A stretch of 64,000 bases of DNA from Acinetobacter sp. C32I (GCF_023702715.1 NZ_CP098480.1:3534001-3598000), one strand, 5' to 3'. Counted from the stretch's first letter, positions 28,667 through 39,115 are shown. Notes: a model not told the origin generated them from the sequence alone. Made by a program: numbers and translations.

Positions 28667-28862
28667 AACACTATATCCTTTGAGCAAGACTGAATTGAAT
28701 CGCTCATTTATCATTACGATTTAAAGATATTATGCCTGTAGATTATGAAGAAAAGATCAGGTTTTTTACTAAGTGCTTGTTAATTTTTCGTATAAATCAT
28801 GAAGATGTGTGTTTTGGGTAGCATCGCATGACAAGCAACATGCTACCTCAGTTTAAAGCTGT

Positions 28863-29543
28863 TTATTTTTTACGGTCTTTTTGCTGAATCGGAGTGACTT
28901 CGCTGTCATTGAGATCATCTTCTTCAAAATCATCTTCATTGGAAGGCGATAAAATTGCAGCCAGATTCACATTACCCCAAACAATCAGCTCCGCAGGGCG
29001 GACGCGTGCACGATTGACATGTACTTTACTCAACGTTTCGATAATGCTGGCTTTTTTACCTAACCAACGGTTTAAATCGAGATAAAGTAGATCATCTTGA
29101 ACTTTGACCACCTCAAAATGTTCTAAGATTTTGCCAAGTGGATCTTCTTCACGGAATTTCTGGTAATACCAGATCGCCACATAAAAGCCCCATTTTTGAA
29201 AGATGTTTTTGAATTTGGCTTCAATCACTTGGGTATTACTGATTTGTTCAAAAACCATCAGTTGTACATTTTGATTCATTTCCATTTGAATCAACTTTAA
29301 ATCCACTGATAAGGTGGTGTGCAGACCTTTCACATCAAGCGTGGTGTATAAGCGTAACCAGCCATCATAAAGGTCGGCGTGCAGGTCTTGCATAATGCCG
29401 ACATTTTTGGTGACATAACGTTCCATGGTGGCATTCACAAAAACTTGTGAAAGTGAAAACTCTCTTTCTTCTTCGATGAATTCTTCTGCTTTTTGGTAAA
29501 CTTTACGTAGACGTTTAACTACAGATGAAATTAGCGTTTGCAT
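28863..29543 (-). CDS. Conserved hypothetical protein
   Basis: A 226-residue soluble protein I do not recognise. The N terminus is a charged helix (VVKRLRKVYQKAEEFIEEER) and the C-terminal tail is acidic then basic (NEDDFEEDDLND ... QKDRKK). The core is mixed alpha/beta with conserved-looking aromatic residues (KWGFYVAIWYYQKF). There is no signal or membrane segment. Its neighbours give no clue; divergent from the TonB-like gene. Confidence 0.7.
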   Translation of the reverse strand: MQTLISSVVKRLRKVYQKAEEFIEEEREFSLSQVFVNATMERYVTKNVGIMQDLHADLYDGWLRLYTTLDVKGLHTTLSVDLKLIQMEMNQNVQLMVFEQISNTQVIEAKFKNIFQKWGFYVAIWYYQKFREEDPLGKILEHFEVVKVQDDLLYLDLNRWLGKKASIIETLSKVHVNRARVRPAELIVWGNVNLAAILSPSNEDDFEEDDLNDSEVTPIQQKDRKK

Positions 29544-29785
29544 AAAAGTTGTTCCAGAAAGTGAATTGATGAGTACAGCAATGCCACAATCTTTGTATTC
29601 ACTAAAAATAAAAATAAATTTCTGACTTGCAGTGTAGCAAAATTAATTGCTACATTTTCATAAAATGATGGTATGGAAACACTGTAACTATAAGTGGATC
29701 ACATTTTTGTAAAAATTTGAATGTTGGTTGGGTTTTTATACGGTGCTGCCGTTGGGGATGGGACATTTTTTGTCGCTTAAATACC

Positions 29786-30673
29786 ATGTGGAATAAAATA
29801 AATTTTCGTTCAGAACTGTCTCCTTATTGGTGGCAAGATCCAATTTTTGTTGGGGCAGTGGCTTTGGCGATGCTTTTGCATGGGGCGGTGTTGGCGATTC
29901 AATTTACCATGCCATCGCCCTCGGATACTTCGACCAAAGAAATCGCGGTCACCGTTCGTCCAAGTCAGGAAAAAGTCAAAGATGCTGACTTTTTGGCGCA
30001 AGCCGATCAACACGGCTCAGGTGATTTCCGTGAAGCACATCGGATGTCGAGCGATATGCCTGCACCGATGCAAGCCGATGCGACCACGGGCGAAAAAGAA
30101 TTAGAAAGTCTGGAAAAAATTCAGCAAAAACGGGAGTTGAAATTCGAAGAAAAAGTGCTCATGACAGTTCTGAGTTGGCAAAAGCAAGCCGAGCAGAGCG
30201 AACGTAAAAAAACCTTGGATGATCTACAAAGTCAGTTTCAAGCCAAAGCTGCCATGGTGGCGAGTCTGGAAGCGCAATATTTACAGCGTCAACAAAATTT
30301 TAGCCGTAAACAACGGATTAAAACGGTCGATGGGATTCAGGCTAAACAAGATGCATCTGCTGCTTACCTAGATAAATTTCGCCAAAAAGTCGAGTTATAT
30401 GGGAATCGCTATTATCCTGATCAAGCCAAACAACAACGTTTGGCGGGTGAAGTGCGTCTCATGGTAATTTTGAATGCTGAAGGGGGAATTCGAGCGATTC
30501 GTCTCATTGAAAGTTCTGGGCATGCGATTTTAGACGAAGCTGCTAAAGCATCGGTTCGCCGTGGTGCACCATTTGGACCCTTTGATGCCACGATGAAAAA
30601 AGAAATCTCTGAGTTGCGCATTATTCGGACTTGGCGTTTTGATCCAGTCGATGCTGAATTTGAAGTGCACTAA
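29786..30673 (+). CDS. TonB-like energy transducer with coiled-coil linker
   Basis: A 295-residue single-pass protein: one membrane helix (FVGAVALAMLLHGAVLAIQF, His within), then a periplasmic linker that is not Pro-rich but charged and Gln-rich (about residues 90-210, heptad-like QKRELKFEEKVLM and beyond), then a TonB C-terminal domain (LAGEVRLMVILNAEGGIRAI, ESSGHAILDEAAKASVRRG). The frame extends to a TTG at 29717; ATG 29786 is the best start though without a clear ribosome site. No exbB/exbD lie next to it. It is followed by a siderophore receptor, which it may serve. Confidence 0.83.
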   Translation: MWNKINFRSELSPYWWQDPIFVGAVALAMLLHGAVLAIQFTMPSPSDTSTKEIAVTVRPSQEKVKDADFLAQADQHGSGDFREAHRMSSDMPAPMQADATTGEKELESLEKIQQKRELKFEEKVLMTVLSWQKQAEQSERKKTLDDLQSQFQAKAAMVASLEAQYLQRQQNFSRKQRIKTVDGIQAKQDASAAYLDKFRQKVELYGNRYYPDQAKQQRLAGEVRLMVILNAEGGIRAIRLIESSGHAILDEAAKASVRRGAPFGPFDATMKKEISELRIIRTWRFDPVDAEFEVH

Positions 30674-30822
30674 TTAAGGTGTACTTCTTATTGGGAAATA
30701 ATGATAGACAAACTACAAATTAAATATTTATAAAAATCATTTAATTATTTTTTAATAATCTCAAGTTTATTTTTAAATTAAATAAAAATAGATATTTAAA
30801 TTTATTGCTTAAAACTTGAATT

Positions 30823-30841
30823 GATAATAAAAACAATTATC
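30823..30841. promoter_or_regulatory. Fur box upstream of the siderophore receptor
   Basis: GATAATAAAAACAATTATC matches the classic 19-bp Fur consensus GATAATGATAATCATTATC at 15 of 19 positions, with both GATAAT/ATTATC arms perfect. It lies 120 bp before the receptor start in a very AT-rich promoter region. Confidence 0.85.
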
Positions 30842-30960
30842 ATTTGTAATATGTTTTTGGTTAACTCTCCTTTTGAAAATGAATGCATCCTTCTTAAAAT
30901 TTATCGGGGGAATGAGATGCATGTTTTCAAGACCGCTCCCTTGTAATAAGGACATATTTC

Positions 30961-33111
30961 ATGCATCAACCTCCAACTTTAAACCTGTTTAAAGCCCGCC
31001 CACTGGTCTTGGCAATGGCTGCTATACTTTTACCTTCATTGGCTTTTGCAGAAGATCAAGTTAAAGAAAATGCAAAATTGCCAACGATTACAGTCAAAGC
31101 AGAAGAAGGGGCTCTGGCTGTAACGGAAGGAAAGAAAAGTTATACCGCTAAAAGTACCAATACCTCGACCAAACTTAATTTATCACTTCGAGAAACACCA
31201 CAATCGGTCAAAGTTCTCACCCGTGAGTATTTGGATGATGCCAATATTACATCGTTTCAGGACATGTTAAATAATGTCACAGGCGTGACTGTGAATCAGT
31301 GGGATGAACGTCAGTATCCAACAGCACGTGGTTTTGATGTCGACTATTATCTGTTTGATGGTGTGCCAAGCAATGTGGGGATGGACGCCAATGATCCTGA
31401 TTTAACCATGTACGATCGGGTTGAACTGGTGAAAGGCGCAAATGGTTTGATGACAGGTGCTGGTAATCCTGCAATTGCCATTAACATGATTCGAAAACAT
31501 GCCAATGCGAAAGAGTTGACAGGGAATGTCAGCACTTCTTTGGGCTCATGGAATGCATGGTCAAGTTCAGCAGATATTTCAACACCATTAAATGCGGATG
31601 GTAGTGTCCGCGGCCGTGTCGTCGTGAAGCACGAGGATACGGATTCTTATATGGATCGCTACGAAAAAACCAATAATGTAGTCTATGCGGTTGTGGATGC
31701 AGATATTACGGATAAGACTTACCTTTCAGTCGGTGCAGGCTATCAGAATTTAGAGCGAGATGGGGTTCGTTGGGGTGGATTGCCCGCATTTTACACCGAT
31801 GGTACCCGAACTCATTTCGATCGGTCTAAATCGGTGAGTTCTGATTGGACCTACTGGAATACCGATACAACTACTGCTTTTGCCACATTGAAACAGAATC
31901 TATTTAACGATATCAATTTGAATGTGAACTACGCTTATCGAGAAGTAAAACAAGACACGGCTTTGCTCTATTCATGGGGCAAGTTGGATAGAGCAACCAA
32001 TACACTCGACTCTTTCATGACCTGGTCTGATGCCACTCAGACCAAAGAAAATAATATTGATACCTATCTCTCAGCACCCTTTACGCTGGGTGGTTTAAAG
32101 CAGGAAATTGTTGCAGGTTTTATGTATAACCAAAGCAAGAAAGATAAGTGGTATTCAGGAACGCCTCCGATTGCCTCAGGTGCTGTGCTCGATTTTGATC
32201 ATCCAAATATTCCATTAATTGGTGCAATTCAGAATAATAACTTGTATCAACCTCCAAATAAAACCACACAAACAGGCGCTTATCTTGCAGGTAAGTTCAG
32301 CTTATTGGAGCCATTGAAGTTAATTACAGGCGTGCGTTTATCAAACTGGAAGTATGAAAGTGATAATGGTGAAGGTAATCGGGAATTTAATAATGAAGTC
32401 ACGCCGTATGCAGGCTTAGTTTTTGATTTTCTGGATCAATACTCTTGGTATGCCAGTTATACCAGTATCTTTAAGCCAGAAGATAAACGAGATGCAAATC
32501 GCCAATATCTTGATCCAAGAGAAGGTAAAAGCTATGAAACTGGCTTAAAAGGTGAGTTTTTAGACGGTAAATTGAATGCAGCTTTATCGGTATTTAAAAC
32601 CCAGCAGGATAATGTTGCAGAAGAGATAGTTGGTGTTTTTGTACCTGATACCAATGGTAACCCAACCACTGAGAAAGCCTACCGCAGTGTAGATGGCGTT
32701 GAAAGCAAAGGTGTTGAGTTTGAACTAGATGGGGAAATTAAAGACAACTGGAACCTGAGTTTTGGTGTTGCACATTTCAATGCCAAAGATGCCAAAGGGA
32801 ATGAAGTTCAAACCATGTCTTCAAGAACCAGTGCCAATCTCTTTACCAAATATACCTTGGATAAATGGAGTGTGGGTGGCGGGCTAAACTATAAGAGTAA
32901 ATTTTATACTGGAGAAGGCAGTCAGCGTATTAGCCAAGATGCATATGCTTTAGCAAACTTAATGGTGGGCTATGATATTGATTCAAATATCAAAGCGCAG
33001 ATTAATTTGAATAATGTATTTGATAAAAAATATTATGCAGGTATCGGGAATAACAGTATGGTCTATGGATCACCTCGTAACGTGACTTTGACGCTACGCT
33101 ACCAATTCTAA
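30961..33111 (+). CDS. TonB-dependent siderophore receptor, FhuE-like
   Basis: A 716-residue outer-membrane receptor. Signal peptide to about residue 30 (PLVLAMAAILLPSLAFA), TonB-box region near LPTITVKAEE, plug domain (LRETPQSVKVLTREYLDDAN, TARGFDVDYYLFDG, YDRVELVKGANGLMTGAGNP), then a 22-strand barrel ending in the terminal Phe of RYQF. The plug resembles FhuE/FpvA-type hydroxamate siderophore receptors; the ligand is not decided. It stands under a Fur box and behind a TonB-like gene. Length is typical. Confidence 0.93.
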   Translation: MHQPPTLNLFKARPLVLAMAAILLPSLAFAEDQVKENAKLPTITVKAEEGALAVTEGKKSYTAKSTNTSTKLNLSLRETPQSVKVLTREYLDDANITSFQDMLNNVTGVTVNQWDERQYPTARGFDVDYYLFDGVPSNVGMDANDPDLTMYDRVELVKGANGLMTGAGNPAIAINMIRKHANAKELTGNVSTSLGSWNAWSSSADISTPLNADGSVRGRVVVKHEDTDSYMDRYEKTNNVVYAVVDADITDKTYLSVGAGYQNLERDGVRWGGLPAFYTDGTRTHFDRSKSVSSDWTYWNTDTTTAFATLKQNLFNDINLNVNYAYREVKQDTALLYSWGKLDRATNTLDSFMTWSDATQTKENNIDTYLSAPFTLGGLKQEIVAGFMYNQSKKDKWYSGTPPIASGAVLDFDHPNIPLIGAIQNNNLYQPPNKTTQTGAYLAGKFSLLEPLKLITGVRLSNWKYESDNGEGNREFNNEVTPYAGLVFDFLDQYSWYASYTSIFKPEDKRDANRQYLDPREGKSYETGLKGEFLDGKLNAALSVFKTQQDNVAEEIVGVFVPDTNGNPTTEKAYRSVDGVESKGVEFELDGEIKDNWNLSFGVAHFNAKDAKGNEVQTMSSRTSANLFTKYTLDKWSVGGGLNYKSKFYTGEGSQRISQDAYALANLMVGYDIDSNIKAQINLNNVFDKKYYAGIGNNSMVYGSPRNVTLTLRYQF

Positions 33112-33125
33112 TTCTCTTGAGAAAT

Positions 33126-33154
33126 AAAAAACGGCTGAATACAGCCGTTTTTTA
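33126..33154. terminator. Terminator between receptor gene and ABM gene
   Basis: Stem AAAACGGCTG and CAGCCGTTTT around AATA with T run; convergent genes on both sides. Confidence 0.93.
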
Positions 33155-33182
33155 TTGAGTATGTGGATAAGTTTGCGCTTAT

Positions 33183-33482
33183 TCACAAGCCATTTTGACT
33201 CGAATAAGCATGTTCAACTGTACAGATTTCTACACTAAAATCCTGATACCATTTTTCTTTACCCAAACGCTGAGCAACCAAATGTTCTGCATCGCGTTGC
33301 CAAAGTTTAATATCTTCAAGACTGTTCCAGTAAGACAGTGTTATTTCAAAACCATTTTCACTACACGCTTCAAATTTGACGCAATTAAATTGGCTCAAGG
33401 CTTTATTTCTTAGCTTTTGTGCCATTTCTGAATAAGTTGCATCAAGTTGTTTGATCGTGGCTTTAAAAATAACGATATACAT
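33183..33482 (-). CDS. Antibiotic biosynthesis monooxygenase-like (ABM) protein
   Basis: A 99-residue ferredoxin-like ABM fold: MYIVIFKATI as first strand and YWNSLEDIKLWQRDAEHLVAQ as the helix segment common in YgiN/heme-degrading ABM relatives. The substrate is unknown. The gene is 11 bp downstream of ybeY on the same strand, so co-transcribed. Confidence 0.82.
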   Translation of the reverse strand: MYIVIFKATIKQLDATYSEMAQKLRNKALSQFNCVKFEACSENGFEITLSYWNSLEDIKLWQRDAEHLVAQRLGKEKWYQDFSVEICTVEHAYSSQNGL

Positions 33483-33493
33483 AGGACCTTGGA

Positions 33494-33979
33494 TTAGCTT
33501 TCATCGGCTTGGTAAGGATTGGCGATGCCCAGTTTTTTTAGAATCTCAATTTCTAAGGCTTCCATTTCTTCGGCTTCGGTTTCACTGGTTTCATGATCGA
33601 AGCCAAGCAAATGTAGAATGCCGTGAACCAGTAAATGGGTGAAATGATCGCTTGGCGTCTTTTGCTGTTCTGCCGCTTCTTGTAAAACCACAGGAATACA
33701 AATTACCAAGTCACCTAAAGGCTCTGCATCGAGTAAGCTGAGCATTTCCTCAGGAATATCACTTGGGAAAGACAGCACATTAGTCGGTTTGTCTTTTTCG
33801 CGGTATTGCAGATTGAGTTCATGGCTTTCAGCTAGATCAACACAGGCAATCCCGATTTCACAATTGGCATCAAAACCGACATGACGCAGTGCAGTTTCGA
33901 TATTTTTTTTGATTTGACCACGTTTCAGTGGTAATTCAGTAGCTTGAAAGTCTTGTTGAAGACTTAAATTGATTTTCAA
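33494..33979 (-). CDS. ybeY: Endoribonuclease YbeY
   Basis: A 161-residue zinc endoribonuclease needed for 16S rRNA 3' end maturation and ribosome quality control. The metal motif is [11 protein letters not shown], and TNVLSFPSD is the family second signature. It belongs to the miaB-ybeZ-ybeY order, but here a 285-bp gap with a hairpin repeat separates it from ybeZ. Confidence 0.95.
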   Translation of the reverse strand: MKINLSLQQDFQATELPLKRGQIKKNIETALRHVGFDANCEIGIACVDLAESHELNLQYREKDKPTNVLSFPSDIPEEMLSLLDAEPLGDLVICIPVVLQEAAEQQKTPSDHFTHLLVHGILHLLGFDHETSETEAEEMEALEIEILKKLGIANPYQADES

Positions 33980-34100
33980 AGTAGATCCTTAGATATAAAT
34001 TACATCTACGAGCTTAGATTGTGTCTAAGAAATGTAGATAAAGATCATGGTGGAATCTTGCCACATTCACATCCATTTGCTGGATAAGCCTTCGGCGCGA

Positions 34101-34126
34101 CCTACTTTTGTTTTGGCAAAAGTAGG
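34101..34126. repeat. Long stem-loop, probable dispersed repeat
   Basis: Perfect 10-bp inverted arms CCTACTTTTG (34101-34110) and CAAAAGTAGG (34117-34126) around TTTTGG, in the ybeZ-ybeY gap. The GCGCGACCTAC..GTAGGCAAAACC context looks like an intergenic repeat that I recall from other genomes of this group; the copy number was not measured. Confidence 0.6.
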
Positions 34127-34135
34127 CAAAACCAT

Positions 34136-34234
34136 TGTCATTCGCAAAACCTGTTCGCATCTTGCATTAAACTAATTTTAGTTACATGGCTATCATTCGT
34201 TATCCTTTTTAAACCACGCAGGTTGCGAATGACA
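34136..34234. repeat. Second inverted repeat in the ybeZ-ybeY gap
   Basis: TGTCATTCGCAAAACCTG (34136-34153) pairs with CAGGTTGCGAATGACA (34219-34234) apart from two extra A bases. The arms enclose 65 bp with no open frame. Together with the hairpin at 34101-34126 it fills most of the 285-bp gap. Confidence 0.7.
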
Positions 34235-34264
34235 GCTCCGAGTATCGAATTAGGTTAATATTAT

Positions 34265-35338
34265 TTAATGCTGAGCATCAGCTTTCTCATCATTTTCTGC
34301 AATCAGTGCTTCTTGTTTGGCTTTGCGTTCGGCACGGGCTTCAGCAGACAGGCGTTGCTGTTCACTGTCCCAACCTTCGTAAGCTTCAACAATTTTTTGT
34401 ACCAATTGATGTCGAACCACATCACGTGAATGGAAACGGGTGATATGAATCTCATGAACATTTTCAAGTACACGTAATGCTTGCGCTAAACCCGATTGCT
34501 GCCCACGCGGTAAATCAACCTGTGTCACGTCACCCGTAATTACGGCACGTGAACCAAAACCTAAACGGGTCAGGAACATCTTCATCTGTTCAGGAGTGGT
34601 GTTTTGTGCTTCATCTAAAATCACGAATGAATGGTTCAGGGTACGTCCACGCATGTAGGCAAGCGGAGCGACCTCAATTACTTGGCGTTCAATCAGTTTA
34701 GCCACTTTTTCAAAGCCCAGCATTTCATACAGGGCATCGTAAAGCGGACGTAAGTAGGGATCGATCTTTTGGGTGAGGTCACCGGGTAAGAAACCGAGCT
34801 TTTCACCGGCTTCTACCGCTGGGCGAACCAGCAAGATCCGTTGAATTTCGTTACGTTCCAGCATATCAACCGCAGCAGCAACCGCCAGATAGGTTTTACC
34901 TGTCCCTGCTGGACCAATACCGAAGGAAATATCACTTTGTAAAATACGTTGTACGTAGCGTTTTTGATTGGCGCCACGTGGGTTAATTCGCCCTTTGCGG
35001 GTCTGTAACCAAACACTATCGAGGCCTGTATGCTCTTGATCTGAATCATCCATCAGTTCACGATCTGTCTGTGAACCTTGGATCATCAAATGAATGACAT
35101 CGGCGCTAATTTGTGAGGAAATTTCTGATTCTTGATAGAGCCGTTGCAATAGTGCTTCGGCTCTTTCGACCGCTTCTATATCACCATCGAGATAGAAGGC
35201 ATCGCCACGGTGAGTAATTTTGACATCTAAACGTTGTTCGATTTGTTTTAAATGCCCGTTATACGCACCGAGCATGCTTTTCAAACGTTCCAATTGAATT
35301 TCAGGGAACGTTACTGTACGTCGAATCGCTGCAGTCAA
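34265..35338 (-). CDS. ybeZ: PhoH-like ATPase YbeZ (PhoL)
   Basis: A 357-residue PhoH-family ATPase with a KH-like N-terminal region. Walker A is GIGPAGTGKTYLA and Walker B is VILDEAQNTTPEQMK; LPRGQQSGL is also typical. It acts with YbeY in RNA metabolism in E. coli-like bacteria. It lies 39 bp downstream of miaB on the same strand. Confidence 0.94.
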   Translation of the reverse strand: MTAAIRRTVTFPEIQLERLKSMLGAYNGHLKQIEQRLDVKITHRGDAFYLDGDIEAVERAEALLQRLYQESEISSQISADVIHLMIQGSQTDRELMDDSDQEHTGLDSVWLQTRKGRINPRGANQKRYVQRILQSDISFGIGPAGTGKTYLAVAAAVDMLERNEIQRILLVRPAVEAGEKLGFLPGDLTQKIDPYLRPLYDALYEMLGFEKVAKLIERQVIEVAPLAYMRGRTLNHSFVILDEAQNTTPEQMKMFLTRLGFGSRAVITGDVTQVDLPRGQQSGLAQALRVLENVHEIHITRFHSRDVVRHQLVQKIVEAYEGWDSEQQRLSAEARAERKAKQEALIAENDEKADAQH

Positions 35339-35377
35339 GATAAACCCTTTTTGTTGCTCTGTAGGAATACCCTTACA

Positions 35378-36829
35378 TTACGCCACGTCAGGTTCAAGAT
35401 TCAAGAGTTCTCCGTAAACTAAATTTAAAGTTTTAATTTCCGTGATCTCAATCTCTGCGAAACGCCCAATCCACGCGGCATCACCGATAAAAGTAACCAA
35501 ACGTGTATTGTCTGCTGTACCGATTAAAACATTCGGATCTTTATCCGAAACCTTCTCAATCAAGACACGTTCAATTTTACCGAGCATGGCATCCGTTTTA
35601 TCAATACTTGAACGTTTAATCACTTCTTGTACTTGCGCCAAGCGATCTTTTTTCACTTGTTCGGGGGTGCTGTCTGGTAAGTCAGAGGCAGGTGTACCTG
35701 GACGCTTAGAATAAACAAAACTATAAGAGTGATCGAAATCTAGATCTTTAATGAATTGTAAGGTTTCAGCAAAGTGCGCATCTGTTTCGCCCGGGAAACC
35801 GATAATGAAGTCGCTAGATAAATGCATATCTGGGCGTACTTTACGTAACTTGGCAATTTTATCGATGTAGACATCAATGGTGTGGTTACGTTTCATGGCT
35901 TGTAATACATCGTTTGAACCACTTTGTACTGGCAGATGCAAGTGCGAAACCATTTGTGGTAAATCACGGTAGCATTGAATTAGATCATCAGAAAATTCAA
36001 GCGGGTGAGAGGTGGTATAACGTAGACGACCAATCCCAGGGATTTCTGCCACTAAACGCAATAATTCTGGGAAGGTGCAAATTTCACCTTCAAAAGTTTC
36101 ACCGCGATAACCATTGACGTTTTGACCGAGTAAGCTGATCTCACGCACGCCTTTTTCGGCGAGGCCTGCGATTTCTGCCAATACATCATCTAACGGACGA
36201 GAGACTTCTTCGCCACGGGTATAAGGGACCACACAGAATGAACAGTACTTCGAACAACCTTCCATGATTGAAACAAATGCCTTGAAGCCTTCGACACGTG
36301 GTTCAGGCAAAAAGTCGAACTTTTCGATATCTGGGAAAGAAATATCAACCAATTTGATTTTTTCTTTCTTTGGTTTTTCAATTTGAGCGTGATGCTGATC
36401 TAGCATTTGTGGCAAACGGTGCAGCGTTTGTGGGCCAAAGATCATATCCACATAAGGTGCACGTTTTTGGATGTTGTCACCTTCTTGCGATGCAACACAC
36501 CCCCCCACACCAATGATGAGGTCTGGGTTTTGTTCTTTCAGTTTGCGCCAGCGACCTAGACCACTAAATACCTTCTCTTGTGCTTTTTCACGAATCGAGC
36601 AGGTATTCATCAGCAGGATGTCTGCTTCGTTTGGATTGTCAGTGAGCACATAGCCATGTGAATCACCTAACAAATCTGCCATACGATGACTGTCATACTC
36701 ATTCATCTGACACCCTTGAGTTTCAATAAACAATTTCTTGATTGAAACATCAGCGGTGTGCATTGGCTGGGTAACAGTGTTTTCTGAAGCAGCTTTTACA
36801 GCACTGGGAATGAATGTTTGAACCGTCAT
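35378..36829 (-). CDS. miaB: tRNA-2-methylthio-N6-dimethylallyladenosine synthase
   Basis: A 483-residue radical-SAM methylthiotransferase that modifies A37 of tRNAs. The N-terminal UPF0004 domain holds [20 protein letters not shown] and its Cys residues; the radical SAM cluster motif is CSKYCSFC; a C-terminal TRAM domain follows. It is about 25 residues longer at the N terminus than usual. First gene of miaB-ybeZ-ybeY. Confidence 0.96.
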   Translation of the reverse strand: MTVQTFIPSAVKAASENTVTQPMHTADVSIKKLFIETQGCQMNEYDSHRMADLLGDSHGYVLTDNPNEADILLMNTCSIREKAQEKVFSGLGRWRKLKEQNPDLIIGVGGCVASQEGDNIQKRAPYVDMIFGPQTLHRLPQMLDQHHAQIEKPKKEKIKLVDISFPDIEKFDFLPEPRVEGFKAFVSIMEGCSKYCSFCVVPYTRGEEVSRPLDDVLAEIAGLAEKGVREISLLGQNVNGYRGETFEGEICTFPELLRLVAEIPGIGRLRYTTSHPLEFSDDLIQCYRDLPQMVSHLHLPVQSGSNDVLQAMKRNHTIDVYIDKIAKLRKVRPDMHLSSDFIIGFPGETDAHFAETLQFIKDLDFDHSYSFVYSKRPGTPASDLPDSTPEQVKKDRLAQVQEVIKRSSIDKTDAMLGKIERVLIEKVSDKDPNVLIGTADNTRLVTFIGDAAWIGRFAEIEITEIKTLNLVYGELLNLEPDVA

Positions 36830-37045
36830 GCAGGCTCCTAAACAAGGTGGATTTAAATAAACGGCGGATTATAGCAGCATTTTAAACGGAACGCAGAGAA
36901 TAAAAAACTGACAAAAATGGACAGTTTATGAATAAAATTGCGCGAATTTTAATGAATATGAATCAGTAATTTACATAACACAACAATAGTGGAAGGCGAG
37001 ACTTATTACACTATAATAGCAGCGCAAAATTGGGCATAGATATTG

Positions 37046-39037
37046 ATGAAGATGAAAAAGCAGCGTGATTTTAGAACAACCGTAACTCCAAAATTGAATA
37101 ACAAGAAGAGCTTCCGTTGTTTTATTGCAATGGGAGGAATGATCGCATGCTCGTCTGTCTATGCTCTAGATGAACAGTTTAATGATGCTTTGCGTGCTGC
37201 CAATGCAGGCAATTCTGCTTTGCTCGATCAATATCAAGCTGACATGCAAAATGATGCTTTGGGCTATTACCCTGAATATTGGAAACTGAACACTAATCTG
37301 GGTTTTCAACCAGCTTCATCAATTATTAGCTTTGCACAACGCTACCCACAATCAGCGATGGCGGAAAAACTCTCTGCCGATTATGTGGAAGAAAAAGTCA
37401 AACTCGGCAGCTTTGCCGATGCTAAGCCTGTACTGAGTTATGTCACCAATCCAGATCAAGAAGAAAGCTGTGCAGTTGCTCAAGTTCGTGCAAAAACAGG
37501 TGATAGTCTGGTTTTTGCAGAATATAAAGACATTTGGTTAGCAACCAATTCGCAGCCTGAATCATGTAATGGTTTGGGTCGTTTGATGCTGTCTAGCCCA
37601 CTGATGACTGTACAAGACCGCCAACAACGCTTATGGGGACAATTACGTGCAGGCCAATCAGGCCCGGCGATTGCGACCGCTCAAACCATGGGCTTGAATC
37701 TATCTTTAGCACAATTCAATCAAATTCAAGCCAATCCATTGGGTTATTTGTGGAGTGCACCAAAAGCCAATGATGCTGATTATGCTTATTTAATCTTTGC
37801 TTTGGGGCGTGTTGCCGATAGTGATTTAACCAATGCTTTGGGTAATGTGCAGCGTGTTGTTCAAGATGTGCCACAACCGGTGCAACAATATTTGTATCGT
37901 ACCATTGGATATGTCGGTGGTACCACCGTGATGAAAAATGGCTTTAATCGTGAAGTATTAAATGCCTATGACCAAAGTTATGGTTATCCATTTAGCCCTG
38001 AAGAAGCTGAAATTTATGCCCGTCAGGCGATTCGTTTCGGGGCTTGGGAAAGTTTGATTCGTGCGATTGATGCGATGTCAGTGACACAAAAGCAGGAAGA
38101 CCGTTGGCAGTATTGGTTGGCACGTGCATCGGAACAGCGTTCAGATGGCGGTTCTAAACAAGCGGCGCAGCAGATCTATCGCAAATTGGCACAAAGTGGC
38201 GATGACTATCATAACTTGTTGGCAAAAGATCGCTTAGGCGAACGTTATAACCATCAGCCTTATAATGAACAGCCTAGCACCCAAGATGTTCAGCGTCTGA
38301 ATCAAAATATCCATTTTAGACGTGCGTTTACATTAAGAGATGTGAATGCGCCTGCCAATTATACCAATCGTGAATGGAACTGGGCAGTTCGCCAAGCCTA
38401 TTTACAACACGACGATGGTCTGCTTTTAGCAGCAGCAAAACGTGCGCATGATATGGGTTGGTATGACCGTGCAATTTATGCGGCGGATCGAACCACCTCT
38501 CGTCATAATGATACCTATCGCTATACCACGCCGCATCGTAGTAATGTGACCAGTCATAGTTACAATGCAGGTATTGATCCTGCGTGGGCCTATGGTTTAA
38601 TGCGCCAAGAAAGTCGTTTCGTCACTTCTGCACGTTCCCATGTTGGGGCGGGTGGTTTGATGCAGATTATGCCGAATACTGCAAAATTGATCGCAAGACA
38701 AATGGGTGAAACCTATAATCCAGCAGCCTTGAGTGAAATGAATACCAATATTCGTTATGGAACTTATTATCTTTCAATGATTCAAAGCCAATTGAGTGGT
38801 AATGCGGTATTGGCAACAGCAGGTTATAACGCAGGTCCAAATCGTGCACGCCGTTGGCAGCCTGATGCTCAGAATATGGCTGCAGATCAGTACACTGAAA
38901 CCATTCCACTATTGGAAACACGTGACTATGTTAAACATGTCATGACCAATGCCACGCACTATGGCGTGGTATTAGGGCAGGGATCGCAATCGTTAGAAAA
39001 ACGAATGAGCACGATCCCTGTACGCAGTGGGCCTTAA
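37046..39037 (+). CDS. slt: Soluble lytic murein transglycosylase
   Basis: A 663-residue periplasmic Slt70-type enzyme. A signal peptide (CFIAMGGMIACSSVYA) is followed by a long superhelical alpha domain (about residues 30-480) and a C-terminal lysozyme-like SLT domain with MRQESRF (catalytic Glu), GAGGLMQIMPNTAKLIA and ATAGYNAGPNRARRW. It cleaves glycan strands to 1,6-anhydro-muropeptides. The frame opens with TTG 37043; ATG 37046 or 37052 is the start. The next gene begins 78 bp later. Confidence 0.93.
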   Translation: MKMKKQRDFRTTVTPKLNNKKSFRCFIAMGGMIACSSVYALDEQFNDALRAANAGNSALLDQYQADMQNDALGYYPEYWKLNTNLGFQPASSIISFAQRYPQSAMAEKLSADYVEEKVKLGSFADAKPVLSYVTNPDQEESCAVAQVRAKTGDSLVFAEYKDIWLATNSQPESCNGLGRLMLSSPLMTVQDRQQRLWGQLRAGQSGPAIATAQTMGLNLSLAQFNQIQANPLGYLWSAPKANDADYAYLIFALGRVADSDLTNALGNVQRVVQDVPQPVQQYLYRTIGYVGGTTVMKNGFNREVLNAYDQSYGYPFSPEEAEIYARQAIRFGAWESLIRAIDAMSVTQKQEDRWQYWLARASEQRSDGGSKQAAQQIYRKLAQSGDDYHNLLAKDRLGERYNHQPYNEQPSTQDVQRLNQNIHFRRAFTLRDVNAPANYTNREWNWAVRQAYLQHDDGLLLAAAKRAHDMGWYDRAIYAADRTTSRHNDTYRYTTPHRSNVTSHSYNAGIDPAWAYGLMRQESRFVTSARSHVGAGGLMQIMPNTAKLIARQMGETYNPAALSEMNTNIRYGTYYLSMIQSQLSGNAVLATAGYNAGPNRARRWQPDAQNMAADQYTETIPLLETRDYVKHVMTNATHYGVVLGQGSQSLEKRMSTIPVRSGP

Positions 39038-39115
39038 GACACAGCAAGATGTTTAAGTGAAACAATGAAGTTTTTGCATTTGATGAAACCAGTCGAATTA
39101 CTGAAAGGGCAGTTG

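Noticed and set aside
28817..28847. Inverted repeat GGTAGCAT/ATGCTACC after the gene at 28863
   Set aside because: 15-nt loop and no T run on the minus strand; too weak to call.
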